A DNA stretch of 64,000 bases from assembly GCA_049647265.1 (NCBI GenBank), contig JBARXJ010000065.1, positions 1-64,000 of the forward strand, in the 5' to 3' direction. Below are positions 25,643 through 34,579 of the stretch, piece by piece. This DNA is from JAAURB01 sp049647265. GTDB lineage: Bacteria; Cyanobacteriota; Cyanobacteriia; Cyanobacteriales; Microcoleaceae. Below the pieces are notes generated by a model that had not been told where the DNA came from, ran no database searches, and saw only the letters and a program-made list of their open reading frames with translations. How positions within the stretch are numbered: position 1 is the first letter of the stretch; each line of letters opens with the position of its first letter. Made by a program: the position numbers and the translations under genes.

Positions 25643-26392
25643 ATGAAATTAAATAAAATTGTACTGTTTTCTGGGCTATTTTTATGTGCAGGCTTAACTG
25701 TTTCTATTATTCTCAATATTCTTTTATTTCATCGAGCTAAACAATATTATTTAGAATTAAACCAAACGCGCTTAGATCCAATAGGCTTAAATAAATATCC
25801 AATTTTACCTGAAAATATTACAGAAAATAATCTGACTCGAGTTGTTTTTTTTGGAGATTCTAGAGCCGCCAGTTGGACTTCACCCGATTTAGAAACCTAT
25901 CAATTTATCAACCGAGGAATTGGTTCTCAAACCTCAATACAGACTTTAGAGCGATTTAACGCTCATGTTGCATCTTTAAAGCCAGATATTATCATTATTC
26001 AAGTCGGTGTAAATGATTTAAAAACAATTGCTTTATTTCCTCATAAAAAAGAGCTGATTATCGAAAATTGTAAGAATAATATTCAACAAATCATAGAACA
26101 ATCTCATAAATTAAACGCTAGAGTTATTTTAACGACAATTTTTCCAATCGGAAAAGTTCCTTTAGAACGCCAACCGTTTTGGTCAGATGAAATTGGGGAG
26201 GCTATTAATGAAGTCAATACTTATATTAAAACATTAGCCTCAGACAATGTAATTATATTAGATACGTTTCCCATCCTTGCTAATCGTCAAGATATCGTTT
26301 TACCCGAATATCAGACAGATGAACTTCATTTAAATCAACAAGGTTATATCGCTCTAAATCAAGCCTTAACTCAATTACTGAATTCAACTTAA
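25643..26392 (+). CDS. SGNH/GDSL-family hydrolase, membrane-anchored or exported
   Basis: With the ATG at 25643 the product has 249 residues; a TTG codon directly before it is less likely. An N-terminal hydrophobic segment (about 4-28) should anchor or export the protein. SGNH blocks follow: FFGDSRAASW (nucleophile Ser), an RGIGSQTS glycine block, VGVNDLKT (Asn) and DELHLNQQGY (Asp/His). Such enzymes deacetylate or de-esterify polysaccharides, lipids or peptides, often in extracellular glycan metabolism. The substrate is unknown. The SDR gene begins 42 bp downstream. Confidence 0.87.
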   Translation: MKLNKIVLFSGLFLCAGLTVSIILNILLFHRAKQYYLELNQTRLDPIGLNKYPILPENITENNLTRVVFFGDSRAASWTSPDLETYQFINRGIGSQTSIQTLERFNAHVASLKPDIIIIQVGVNDLKTIALFPHKKELIIENCKNNIQQIIEQSHKLNARVILTTIFPIGKVPLERQPFWSDEIGEAINEVNTYIKTLASDNVIILDTFPILANRQDIVLPEYQTDELHLNQQGYIALNQALTQLLNST

Positions 26393-26434
26393 AGTTATAC
26401 TTTATAAAAATAGTAAAATCCAGCAGATTTAAAT

Positions 26435-27136
26435 ATGAAAACAGAATTTAATACTATGGTTGTTATCGGTGCAAGTCGTGGAATTGGTGCGGCTGTGTCA
26501 GAACATTTAATCAATCGAACAAAGCGGCTAATTACAGTCTCTCGAACTCCTGCTTCTATTGGAGAATGGATTGAGGCTGATGTCACGACAAAAGTAGGAA
26601 TTGATCGAATTCATCAAGCCGTGAATCATACAATATTGGATGGGTTATTATACATGGGTGGAACATGGGAAACGCAAGCATTTACACCCGAATATTGCTT
26701 TGAACAGTGTTCTGATGCAGAGATAGAACAGGTATTACGGGTTAATTTAATCGCTCCTATTCGCCTAGTAAAAGCTTTATTGCCTGCACTTCGTCAGTCT
26801 TCAAATCCTAAAATTATATTCATGGGTGCTTTGTCTGGACTCGATAATTTTCCAGCTAGAGAAGTCGCTAACTCCGCCTCAAAGTTTGGCTTACGCGGTG
26901 TCGTTCATGCACTCCGAGAAGAACTGCGTCAAGATCAAATTGCAGTCACTATTATTAATCCAGGAAATGTTGGTACGCCTGAAGTTTTAGCCGATTTAAA
27001 AGCGGCTGGAGAACCCGAAGAAAATGCGATTCCCTTAAACGATTTAATCCGTATAATTGATTGTGTATTGTCTTTATCTCGTTCAACTTGTATTAAAGAA
27101 ATTAAAGTTCCAGCAATGAATGGAAAAGGAGCTTAA
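26435..27136 (+). CDS. Short-chain dehydrogenase/reductase lacking the catalytic tyrosine
   Basis: The 233-residue protein has an SDR Rossmann fold with the NAD(P) motif VIGASRGIGAAV at the N-terminus and PGNVGTPE near the C-terminus. The usual active-site YxxxK reads NSASK here, so the catalytic Tyr is Asn (codon AAC rather than TAC). Either the protein is non-catalytic or it uses another proton donor. The rest of the fold looks intact and the frame is undisturbed. The GNAT gene follows 56 bp downstream. Confidence 0.85.
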   Translation: MKTEFNTMVVIGASRGIGAAVSEHLINRTKRLITVSRTPASIGEWIEADVTTKVGIDRIHQAVNHTILDGLLYMGGTWETQAFTPEYCFEQCSDAEIEQVLRVNLIAPIRLVKALLPALRQSSNPKIIFMGALSGLDNFPAREVANSASKFGLRGVVHALREELRQDQIAVTIINPGNVGTPEVLADLKAAGEPEENAIPLNDLIRIIDCVLSLSRSTCIKEIKVPAMNGKGA

Positions 27137-27192
27137 TCATTCAATTAATAATTTAATTAAAATCAAGTTTAGAATCATTAAAATTAGATGAA

Positions 27193-27651
27193 ATGAAATC
27201 ACTTTTTAAATTGGCTTCTCTATCAGATCTAGAAATATTAACTGAGTTGATTCGTGAGTTTTATATACATGAGAAAATGGTGTTTTCTCGGCAAGCAGTA
27301 TGTTATACTTTACAACAAATTTTAAATAACGATGGTTATGGTCAAATCTATTTAGTTTGTATAAATCAAGAAATTATCGGTTACTTTGCGGTGATCTTTA
27401 GTTTCAGTTTAGAATACCACGGACGAAATGCAATTCTCGATGAGTTGTATATTCGAGAACAATATAGAAGACAGGGAATTGGCAAACAAACAATTCAATT
27501 TGTTAAAGAAATTTGCCGAAAGAAAGGCATTAACGCTCTCCATTTAGAAGTAGATCATCAGAATACTAATGCTCAAAGGTTATATCGTCAAGTTGGTTTT
27601 GTCGATTCTCATCGATCTCTAATGAGTCAGTGGTTATCAGTTGATGAATGA
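27193..27651 (+). CDS. GNAT-family N-acetyltransferase
   Basis: The 152-residue product has the GNAT fold. The acetyl-CoA pyrophosphate-binding motif A is visible in YIREQYRRQGIGKQTIQF, and motif B in HLEVDHQNTNAQRLYRQVGF. It should transfer an acetyl group from acetyl-CoA to an amine; the substrate cannot be predicted. It follows the SDR gene on the same strand with a short gap and may be cotranscribed. Confidence 0.88.
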   Translation: MKSLFKLASLSDLEILTELIREFYIHEKMVFSRQAVCYTLQQILNNDGYGQIYLVCINQEIIGYFAVIFSFSLEYHGRNAILDELYIREQYRRQGIGKQTIQFVKEICRKKGINALHLEVDHQNTNAQRLYRQVGFVDSHRSLMSQWLSVDE

Positions 27652-27760
27652 CTATTTTTTGAAGTTGTATTGAGAGGATATAATCTGATATTTTATTTTT
27701 TGATGATTGTATAAATATGATTAAAATTAGTAGTTGAATCTAAACTTAAAATTAATCAAT

Positions 27761-28006
27761 TTAAGAAAGTAGATGATAATATTCTACAATTAATTCAGGC
27801 TGAGTGAGTTCATCAGACATTTCAATAATGGCTCGTAGAATGGGTTTCGTCCCAGGATAATTCGGATTATCAAAACCTTCATAACGAAATCTTTTAGCTC
27901 TTTTAGCCACTTGTATCGCCACTTGATAACGACTTTGAGAGTTTTGAATCACTTCTTCGGTTCGACGATGTAAGTCAGATGGGTTGAGGTTTACGTTTTG
28001 ACTCAT
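27761..28006 (-). CDS. rpoZ: RNA polymerase omega subunit
   Basis: The best start is the ATG at 28004-28006, giving 81 residues; a longer frame from 28039 adds an unlikely hydrophobic leader. The sequence matches cyanobacterial RpoZ: DLHRRTEEVIQNSQSRYQ, then VQVAKRAKRFRYE and ILRAIIEMSDELTQPE. Omega assists assembly of RNA polymerase by binding the beta-prime subunit. Cyanobacterial omega contributes to sigma-factor association. The gene is divergent from the MscS-DEP gene, with about 195 bp between starts. Confidence 0.93.
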   Translation of the reverse strand: MSQNVNLNPSDLHRRTEEVIQNSQSRYQVAIQVAKRAKRFRYEGFDNPNYPGTKPILRAIIEMSDELTQPELIVEYYHLLS

Positions 28007-28200
28007 GAAGAAAATAAAGCTCACTCTAATACAATTCAATCATTAGCTTAAATACAGTAGGTAAAGTTTTGATTAAAACTATAGTAAATTTAGGTAATTT
28101 AATTAATTATAAAATAAGCTAAATGGGTATAATTTATTGTATGATAGGAATTTAACAATCAATCCTTTCAAGAGTCACTCAAATTTTAGCCGGGTAAAAT

Positions 28201-30216
28201 ATGTCCACTCCTTTAACTCATTTCTCCCTATATCATAAATGGATTAAACAATTACTCATTGTATTTTGTACAGTTTTGCTTTGCTTTTCAATCCCGACTT
28301 TAGTAAAAGCACAAACCCCTGAAACTCAAGAGTTAAATCCAAAAGTTCCTGTGGTGTTGGATGGACGAGAATTATATAAAGTCGGGGATACTAAAAACTT
28401 TACCGCTAAAGAAAGAGCTGAAGAAATTAGTAAATTATTGCAGGAAAAATTAGATCAAAATTTATTAAACGGAAAACCCGTTAATGTCGCTATACAACAG
28501 CTAAATCAACAAATTATTTTAACAGTAAACGATCGTTATTTAGTTTCTATTACAGAAGCCGATTTACTGCCCGGAATGATGGCGCAAGAACAGGCAGAAA
28601 TTTGGCAAAATAAAGTAAAGTTAGCATTAGAAAAAAGTCTCAGAGAGCGGAGTCTGAGTTATCGAATGTGGGCATTTAAAATGATAGCGGTTGCTTTCTC
28701 TGTAACTGCAATTATTCAGGGTTTTTTATTTTGGTTAAGTCGCCAACACAGACGCAGACAACGTATAAACAAAAATCAAGGTTCACTACAGTTACTCGGA
28801 TTGTTGTTATTAAAAACAATCGTATGGCTATGCTTTATTTACTATAGCTTATCTCTCTTTCCGATTTTGCGACGAGGACTCTATCAAGTTACTTATTTAA
28901 TTGAAAATACATTTACGACTCCAATGTTTAAGTTAGGAGAAGTTCCGATTTCCCTAAATCGTATTTTATTAATTGTGATTGCCACAATTGCTTTATGGTT
29001 ACTGAGTAGTCTGTTGACTCAATTTTTAAAACAACGTATTCTACCTTTAGCCGGAGTCGATCAAAGCTTACAAGATGCGATTGCCTTTTTTACTCAATAT
29101 AGTCTGCTTTCTTTGGGGTTTTTACTCATTATTAATGCGGGCGGGGTTGACTTTCAATCTATTGCGATTCTTTTAAGTGTAATTGGTGTTGGAATTGGTT
29201 TTGGTTTACAAAATATTGCTAAAGATTTTATTAGTGGTTTAATATTAATTGTTGCTCGTCCGATTAAAGTCGGAGAACTCGTACAAGTGGGAGATTTTCA
29301 GGGTTTAGTCCAACGAATTGGCGCAAGAACAACAGAAATATCCCACATAGATCGCTATATTATTACATTACCAAACTCTAAATTTATTGAAGCAGAAGTT
29401 TTAAATTGGAACCGTAGTGGACTCACTCGAGTTAAAGCTTATGTGGGAGTTTCTTATGATTGTGATCTTGATTTAGTCTATAAAGTTTTACAAGCTGCTT
29501 CACAGGTAGAACACCCAGATATTCTACGTCATCCACCGCCGAAGGTGAAGTTTAGAGGATATGGAGAAAGTGAATTACGCTTTCGAGTTGTGGCGTTTAT
29601 TCAAGATCCATTAAAAGAACCTAAAGTTAGAACTCATTTGTACGATCAAATGGGAAAATATCTGAAAAAATATGATATAGAAATTCCTTATCCTCAGCGA
29701 GATTTACATATCAAAACGCCTGAAATTAGTCCTGTTGTTCAGACTTGGTTGCAAGCTAATCGTTCAGAAAATTATTCACAGAATCTATTACTTGAAAATC
29801 AGACTCCTTCTGTTGAAGAACTAACAATTCGAGAGGAATATGACTGGGATAAAATTGTTACTGCAATGCGAGGAGAAAATGGCGTTAGTATTGAAGATCG
29901 ATGGTTTCAATTAAAAGTTTTTCCTAACGTCTTTATCGGTTCAGATGCCGTCGATTGGTTAATGAAGTACGAAAAATCGACTCGCGAAGAAGCAATTATA
30001 ATGGGACAATTAATGCTCCAGCAAGGGATTATTCATCATGTATTAGATGAACATGATTTTGAGGACGAACCCCTATTTTATCGGTTTTATGCTGATGAAG
30101 ACTCTACCGATTCAATGCAGCAAGTTCGTCAACAAAACCGTTATGCAGACGACGTGGGAATAGATTCAGAAGATTACCCAATCATTCCACCAGAAAATGA
30201 GAGTGATTCTGTTTAA
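28201..30216 (+). CDS. MscS-family mechanosensitive channel fused to a DEP domain
   Basis: The 671-residue protein has a signal/first helix (about 13-38, ending VKAQT) and a periplasmic segment (VPVVLDGRELYKVGDTKNF). Membrane helices lie at about 155-175, 197-220, 258-278 and 300-345. The MscS pore/beta region is marked by IGVGIGFGLQNIAKDFISGL at about 327-346. After the cytoplasmic beta and alpha/beta domain, a DEP domain lies at about 545-632 (EDRWFQLKVF, SDAVDWLMKYEKSTREEA, QGIIHHV). DEP domains bind membranes or signalling proteins, so gating may be coupled to a partner. It resembles the MscS protein at 5018-6757, which lacks DEP. Confidence 0.9.
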   Translation: MSTPLTHFSLYHKWIKQLLIVFCTVLLCFSIPTLVKAQTPETQELNPKVPVVLDGRELYKVGDTKNFTAKERAEEISKLLQEKLDQNLLNGKPVNVAIQQLNQQIILTVNDRYLVSITEADLLPGMMAQEQAEIWQNKVKLALEKSLRERSLSYRMWAFKMIAVAFSVTAIIQGFLFWLSRQHRRRQRINKNQGSLQLLGLLLLKTIVWLCFIYYSLSLFPILRRGLYQVTYLIENTFTTPMFKLGEVPISLNRILLIVIATIALWLLSSLLTQFLKQRILPLAGVDQSLQDAIAFFTQYSLLSLGFLLIINAGGVDFQSIAILLSVIGVGIGFGLQNIAKDFISGLILIVARPIKVGELVQVGDFQGLVQRIGARTTEISHIDRYIITLPNSKFIEAEVLNWNRSGLTRVKAYVGVSYDCDLDLVYKVLQAASQVEHPDILRHPPPKVKFRGYGESELRFRVVAFIQDPLKEPKVRTHLYDQMGKYLKKYDIEIPYPQRDLHIKTPEISPVVQTWLQANRSENYSQNLLLENQTPSVEELTIREEYDWDKIVTAMRGENGVSIEDRWFQLKVFPNVFIGSDAVDWLMKYEKSTREEAIIMGQLMLQQGIIHHVLDEHDFEDEPLFYRFYADEDSTDSMQQVRQQNRYADDVGIDSEDYPIIPPENESDSV

Positions 30217-30306
30217 CTTAATTAAAGCCTAATTTAAATAAATTTGTGAATCCTGGGCAATACCACTGCTATAATAAAAATCTTAATTGATTATTCAAAA
30301 CCATAA

Positions 30307-32064
30307 ATGTTATCTACAGAAGAGCAGCTAAAATTAAAACTTAAACAGGCATTAGTTACAGCTTTTGGTGAGGAAGTAGCGGAAACCGATCCGATGTTAG
30401 TTCCAGCCAGTAATCCCAAGTTTGGGGATTATCAATGTAATATTGCCATGTCTTTAACAAAACGTTTAAAGAATAATCCTAGAACGATTGCTTCTGACAT
30501 TATTGAACAGCTTGATGTCACAGATATTTGTCAATCTGTTGAAATTGCAGGGCCAGGATTTATTAATTTACGCTTGAAACCGGAGTATTTAGAACAACAG
30601 CTTAATTCGATTTTAAATGATTCCCGTTTAGGCATTTCTTTAACGCAGCCACCCCAACGAATTATTGTTGATTTTTCTAGCCCCAATATTGCCAAAGAAA
30701 TGCACGTCGGACATCTTCGTTCTACAATTATTGGAGATAGTATTGCCCGTGTTTTAGAGTTTCAAGGACATGATGTTTTACGTCTTAATCATGTGGGAGA
30801 TTGGGGTACACAATTTGGGATGTTAATTACTTATTTAAGAGAAGTGTATCCTGATGCATTAACCACAGCCGATGCTTTAGATTTAGGGGATTTAGTGGCA
30901 TTTTATCGTCAAGCAAAAGTTCGGTTTGATCAAGATGAAACCTTTCAAGAACAGTCTCGTCAACAAGTGGTCACCTTACAAGCCGGAGACACAGATAGCC
31001 GTAAAGCGTGGCAATTATTATGCGATCAATCTCGGCGAGAATTTCAGTTAATTTACGATCAATTAGATATAGAATTAACTGAACGCGGAGAATCGTTTTA
31101 TAATTCTATGTTACCGGATGTGGTGGAGAAATTAGATCAAACTGGACTATTAGTTAAAGATAATGGGGCGCAATGTGTCTTTTTAGAAGGATTTACCAAT
31201 AAAGAAGGTAACCCTTTACCCTTAATTGTCCAAAAATCTGATGGCGGTTATAACTATGCTACAACAGATTTAGCCGCACTCTGTCATCGCATTCAACAAG
31301 AAAAAGCAGATCGAATTATTTATGTCACAGATGCCGGGCAAGCGAATCATTTTACTCAAGTTTGGCAAGTGGCAAAACGGGCGGGTTGGATACCCGAAAC
31401 GGTTGAACTGGTTCATGTTGCTTTCGGTGTTGTTAAGGGGGAAGATGGTAAAAAACTAAAAACTCGTTCAGGAGATACAGTCAGGTTAAAAGATTTATTA
31501 GCAGAAGCCATTAACCGGGCAAAAACAGATTTAATTCAACGTTTAGAAACAGAAGAACGAACCGAAACCCCTGAATTTATCGATCATGTTTCGCGCGTGG
31601 TGGGTTTAAGTGCCGTTAAATACGCAGATTTAAGTCAAAATCGCACCAGTGACTATATTTTTAGCTTTGATAAAATGTTAGCTTTACAAGGCAATACTGC
31701 CCCTTATTTACTCTATGCTTATGTGCGAATTCAAGGCATTAGCCGTAAGGGTGGAATTGATTTTGATCGAGTGGAAGAATCTGCTAAAATTAAATTAGAA
31801 CAACAACCCGAGTTGGTATTAGCAAAACATTTATTACAACTGGAATCTATCGTTAATACCGTGGCTGAAGAATTAATGCCAAATCGCTTGTGTCAATACT
31901 TATTTGAACTCAGTCAAAAATTTAATCAATTTTACGAACAATGTCCGGTATTACAAGCAGAAGAACCTCAACGAACCTCCCGACTTGAATTATCTGATTT
32001 AACCGCACGTACCTTAAAGCTGGGGTTATCCTTACTTGGAATTTCTGTTTTAGAACGGATGTGA
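30307..32064 (+). CDS. argS: Arginyl-tRNA synthetase
   Basis: This 585-residue class I synthetase charges tRNA-Arg. It has the N-terminal Add-1 domain, and the HIGH-type signature as HVGH in SSPNIAKEMHVGHLRST. It continues with LRLNHVGDWGTQFGML. A KMSK-like region reads EDGKKLKTRSGDTVRLKDLL, and the C-terminal DALR anticodon-binding helices include NTAPYLLYAYVRIQGI. Length and motif order are normal. A GGTGCGTC palindrome follows the stop before the convergent gene. Confidence 0.96.
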   Translation: MLSTEEQLKLKLKQALVTAFGEEVAETDPMLVPASNPKFGDYQCNIAMSLTKRLKNNPRTIASDIIEQLDVTDICQSVEIAGPGFINLRLKPEYLEQQLNSILNDSRLGISLTQPPQRIIVDFSSPNIAKEMHVGHLRSTIIGDSIARVLEFQGHDVLRLNHVGDWGTQFGMLITYLREVYPDALTTADALDLGDLVAFYRQAKVRFDQDETFQEQSRQQVVTLQAGDTDSRKAWQLLCDQSRREFQLIYDQLDIELTERGESFYNSMLPDVVEKLDQTGLLVKDNGAQCVFLEGFTNKEGNPLPLIVQKSDGGYNYATTDLAALCHRIQQEKADRIIYVTDAGQANHFTQVWQVAKRAGWIPETVELVHVAFGVVKGEDGKKLKTRSGDTVRLKDLLAEAINRAKTDLIQRLETEERTETPEFIDHVSRVVGLSAVKYADLSQNRTSDYIFSFDKMLALQGNTAPYLLYAYVRIQGISRKGGIDFDRVEESAKIKLEQQPELVLAKHLLQLESIVNTVAEELMPNRLCQYLFELSQKFNQFYEQCPVLQAEEPQRTSRLELSDLTARTLKLGLSLLGISVLERM

Positions 32065-32070
32065 ATTAAT

Positions 32071-32097
32071 TGTAGGGTGCGTCACTAGACGCACCAC
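32071..32097. repeat. GGTGCGTC-type palindromic intergenic repeat (copy 1), possible bidirectional terminator
   Basis: A perfect 8-bp stem, GGTGCGTC-ACTA-GACGCACC, is preceded by TGTAG. It sits between the convergent argS and membrane-repeat-protein stops, where a transcription stop is needed on both strands. The same palindrome recurs near 46856 and 55948. Confidence 0.75.
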
Positions 32098-32105
32098 CTT
32101 CCCCA

Positions 32106-34373
32106 TTAATCAATAAACTTATTACCGGGTGTAATGGGTTTGTTTAACTCCGGCGCAGGTACATTTTCAACAACTGGGGCTGAATTAGTCGGTTGTGAGG
32201 GAGTGGGTTCTTGATAAGGCTGAGAGTTGTAATCTTGTTGATAAGAGTCATACCCTTGAGAGTTGTCATAACCGCCATAATTATCATAACTATCATAGTT
32301 ATCGTAGGAAGGGCTACTGTACTGTGCCGCTGGCGGGGTTAACCAACTTTGCCAGGTTTGAATCTGAGATTGAGCGGTATCATAAACGCTGGTTCCGTAA
32401 GGGATCTCTTGCAACATCTCAATTGCTTTATATAAGTCTACTGTTGAGTGGTCATTGGCGATCGCCAGAAGCTGTTGACTCCATTCATTCACCAACTGAT
32501 CCGCCTGCCAGCGCCAAGAACTTGAACTCGATACCCGACTGGCTAGAGAAATTGCGGTCGAAAAGCTATCTGCGGTTCCTCCTGAGGCAAAGGCTTCTGC
32601 ATCTTTAAGGTTTTGGATATCCTGTACCTGGGTTTGCCATTGGCGGATATCATCTCGGGCATCTTGATAGACAACAATACCGGGTTTAATTTTCTCAGCC
32701 ACGGCAATTGCTTCTGAATAGTTACCTTCTGCGGCTAACTGCTGGGCTTGATCTAAAACGGGTTGATATTCCAGGCGTTGAGTGCGATCAAGCCATTCTG
32801 CAATCCGAGATTGAGCTTCATCATACAACGCCCGTCCCCGATTAATTTTACTGGCTTGATTAATCGCTTGTTTCAAAGAATCCAAATCTCCGAAACTGGC
32901 CAATTGATCTGCTGCTTCTAATACCGGTGCATCTTCAATTTCTTGAATTTCCGCCGTCCACCGGGCCATCTGAGTTTGGGCTTCGTTGCCCCGAGGGTTA
33001 GAGTTGGAAATCCCCCGTAACTGAGTCACCGCTTGTTTCAAGTCTTGGACAGCACCGGTACGGGCAATTTTGCGGGCCTCTTCTAACATTGCCACCGCTG
33101 TAATTTCCTGTTGCCAGCCCCGAATATATTTTTGTGCCTTACCATAAAAAGGACGATCCTTGCCAATTTGTCGCGCTTGGGCGATCGCATCATTTAACCC
33201 TTTAACCGTATTTAAAGTCGCCGGCATATGGGCGCGGGCAATCACAATAAAATCTTGTACCTGCTGTTCTACATTTGCCCGTTGTGGAATTTCTGTCGCG
33301 ACATTCACGGCAGTCCGCCAATCCCCTTTTTCTAAGGATTTCTCTGCCAAAACCAGTAATTCTCGGCTATATTTGCCAATTTGGTTTGTGGCGCGATCGA
33401 ATAAATAACTCTCTACCGGAATTGTCAGAGTTTCTCTCAAGGCTTCCCGCGTATTATCTAAGCCGCCTGCATCTGCCAAATCTCGGGCTTTATTTAACTG
33501 TTGGCTTTCTTCTCGGGTAATTTGAATTTTATCAACCAGTTCTTGATATTTTGCTCCTCCCCAATATTGATTCTCTAAATTGAGTAACCGAGTCGCCACC
33601 CGAAACGCCATATTCATCTCCTCACGGCGAAGATGATCCTCCGACTTCTGATAAACTGTCGTGGCATCATTCCACAAAGACTGCCATTTCTCAACCCGTT
33701 TCTCCACCATCGGATAAGCAGAGGTATTTTCTGGCACTTTACGGGCCATGGCGATCGCTTCAGTGATTTCTCCGGCTTGGAACACTTCCTCACTTAAAGT
33801 CAGGATATCCATCGACCATTGTTCAATGTTGCGGTTAATCTCATGGCGGATGGGATGAGATTCGGATAAACTATTGACTAAATCGATCGCCACCAGTAAA
33901 TCTTTAACCGTTTGTTTTTTCGCCGCTGATTCCGCGCAATAAAGCCGTAGAGAAGCCGAAGCCACGGGCCAAAAAATCTTAGGACAATTGGGTAAACTCG
34001 GAGACTTCAGTAACTGTGCGCTGGCAACAAACCCAATCCCTGCCGGACTCACCACCATCAATGCTAACCATAAGGGAGTGAGTTTGATCCACAAACTCTT
34101 CTTTTGAGTCGGTGGTGTTGGGGGGGTTGGTGGAGTTTTTGGCGCGGGAACTACAGGCTTCCAAGCGCTCATTTGATTGGGAGGTTGAGTGTTCATGCTT
34201 TGATCGTGACCTTTTTGCTCCTGCACACCAGTTTCAAGCATAGCGCGAAGTTCTTGTAATCGTTCCGTTCGACCCTTTCGCACTATTGATTCATCTGGGG
34301 TTTGAGATTTTTGTCGCCGCCGCCTGAGCGCAGACGATAACCGATAACTGTGTTGATTTCGATAATCTCTCAT
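32106..34373 (-). CDS. Cyanobacterial membrane protein with helical repeats and Tyr/Asn/Gln-rich tail
   Basis: The 755-residue protein has an Arg-rich cytoplasmic N-terminus, a Pro/Thr linker (VVPAPKTPPTPPTPPTQ) and one membrane helix (LWLALMVVSPAGIGFVASA, about 97-118). A long run follows of roughly ten degenerate TPR-like alpha-hairpins of about 45-50 residues, each containing an A-x-x-L/I pattern and an ending like W-x-x-x-I/T-Q. The C-terminal 80 residues are rich in Tyr, Asn, Gln, Ser and Pro (SYDNYDSYDNYGGYDN). Similar proteins are widespread in cyanobacteria without an assigned function. The repeats suggest a protein-binding scaffold outside the membrane. Confidence 0.78.
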   Translation of the reverse strand: MRDYRNQHSYRLSSALRRRRQKSQTPDESIVRKGRTERLQELRAMLETGVQEQKGHDQSMNTQPPNQMSAWKPVVPAPKTPPTPPTPPTQKKSLWIKLTPLWLALMVVSPAGIGFVASAQLLKSPSLPNCPKIFWPVASASLRLYCAESAAKKQTVKDLLVAIDLVNSLSESHPIRHEINRNIEQWSMDILTLSEEVFQAGEITEAIAMARKVPENTSAYPMVEKRVEKWQSLWNDATTVYQKSEDHLRREEMNMAFRVATRLLNLENQYWGGAKYQELVDKIQITREESQQLNKARDLADAGGLDNTREALRETLTIPVESYLFDRATNQIGKYSRELLVLAEKSLEKGDWRTAVNVATEIPQRANVEQQVQDFIVIARAHMPATLNTVKGLNDAIAQARQIGKDRPFYGKAQKYIRGWQQEITAVAMLEEARKIARTGAVQDLKQAVTQLRGISNSNPRGNEAQTQMARWTAEIQEIEDAPVLEAADQLASFGDLDSLKQAINQASKINRGRALYDEAQSRIAEWLDRTQRLEYQPVLDQAQQLAAEGNYSEAIAVAEKIKPGIVVYQDARDDIRQWQTQVQDIQNLKDAEAFASGGTADSFSTAISLASRVSSSSSWRWQADQLVNEWSQQLLAIANDHSTVDLYKAIEMLQEIPYGTSVYDTAQSQIQTWQSWLTPPAAQYSSPSYDNYDSYDNYGGYDNSQGYDSYQQDYNSQPYQEPTPSQPTNSAPVVENVPAPELNKPITPGNKFID

Positions 34374-34579
34374 AGAGTTTACCCCAAAAAACTTTCACCA
34401 CACTTCAATACTGAGAACTCCCTCGCTATCCCGAAAGATTGGCTTTTGGGTTTTATACCACTATTTGGCTTGTTCGTGCAATCTCTTGTTTGTGATTCTA
34501 CGGTGATTCTACCAGGGAATGAGCCGTTAAGGGCAGACTCTGAGCCGAACCCCTGGCTATTCCCCGTTGTTGGTTCTAT

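Noticed and set aside
28007..28039. Longer N-terminus for RpoZ
   Set aside because: The extra residues are hydrophobic and not part of known omega subunits; the internal ATG fits the family length.
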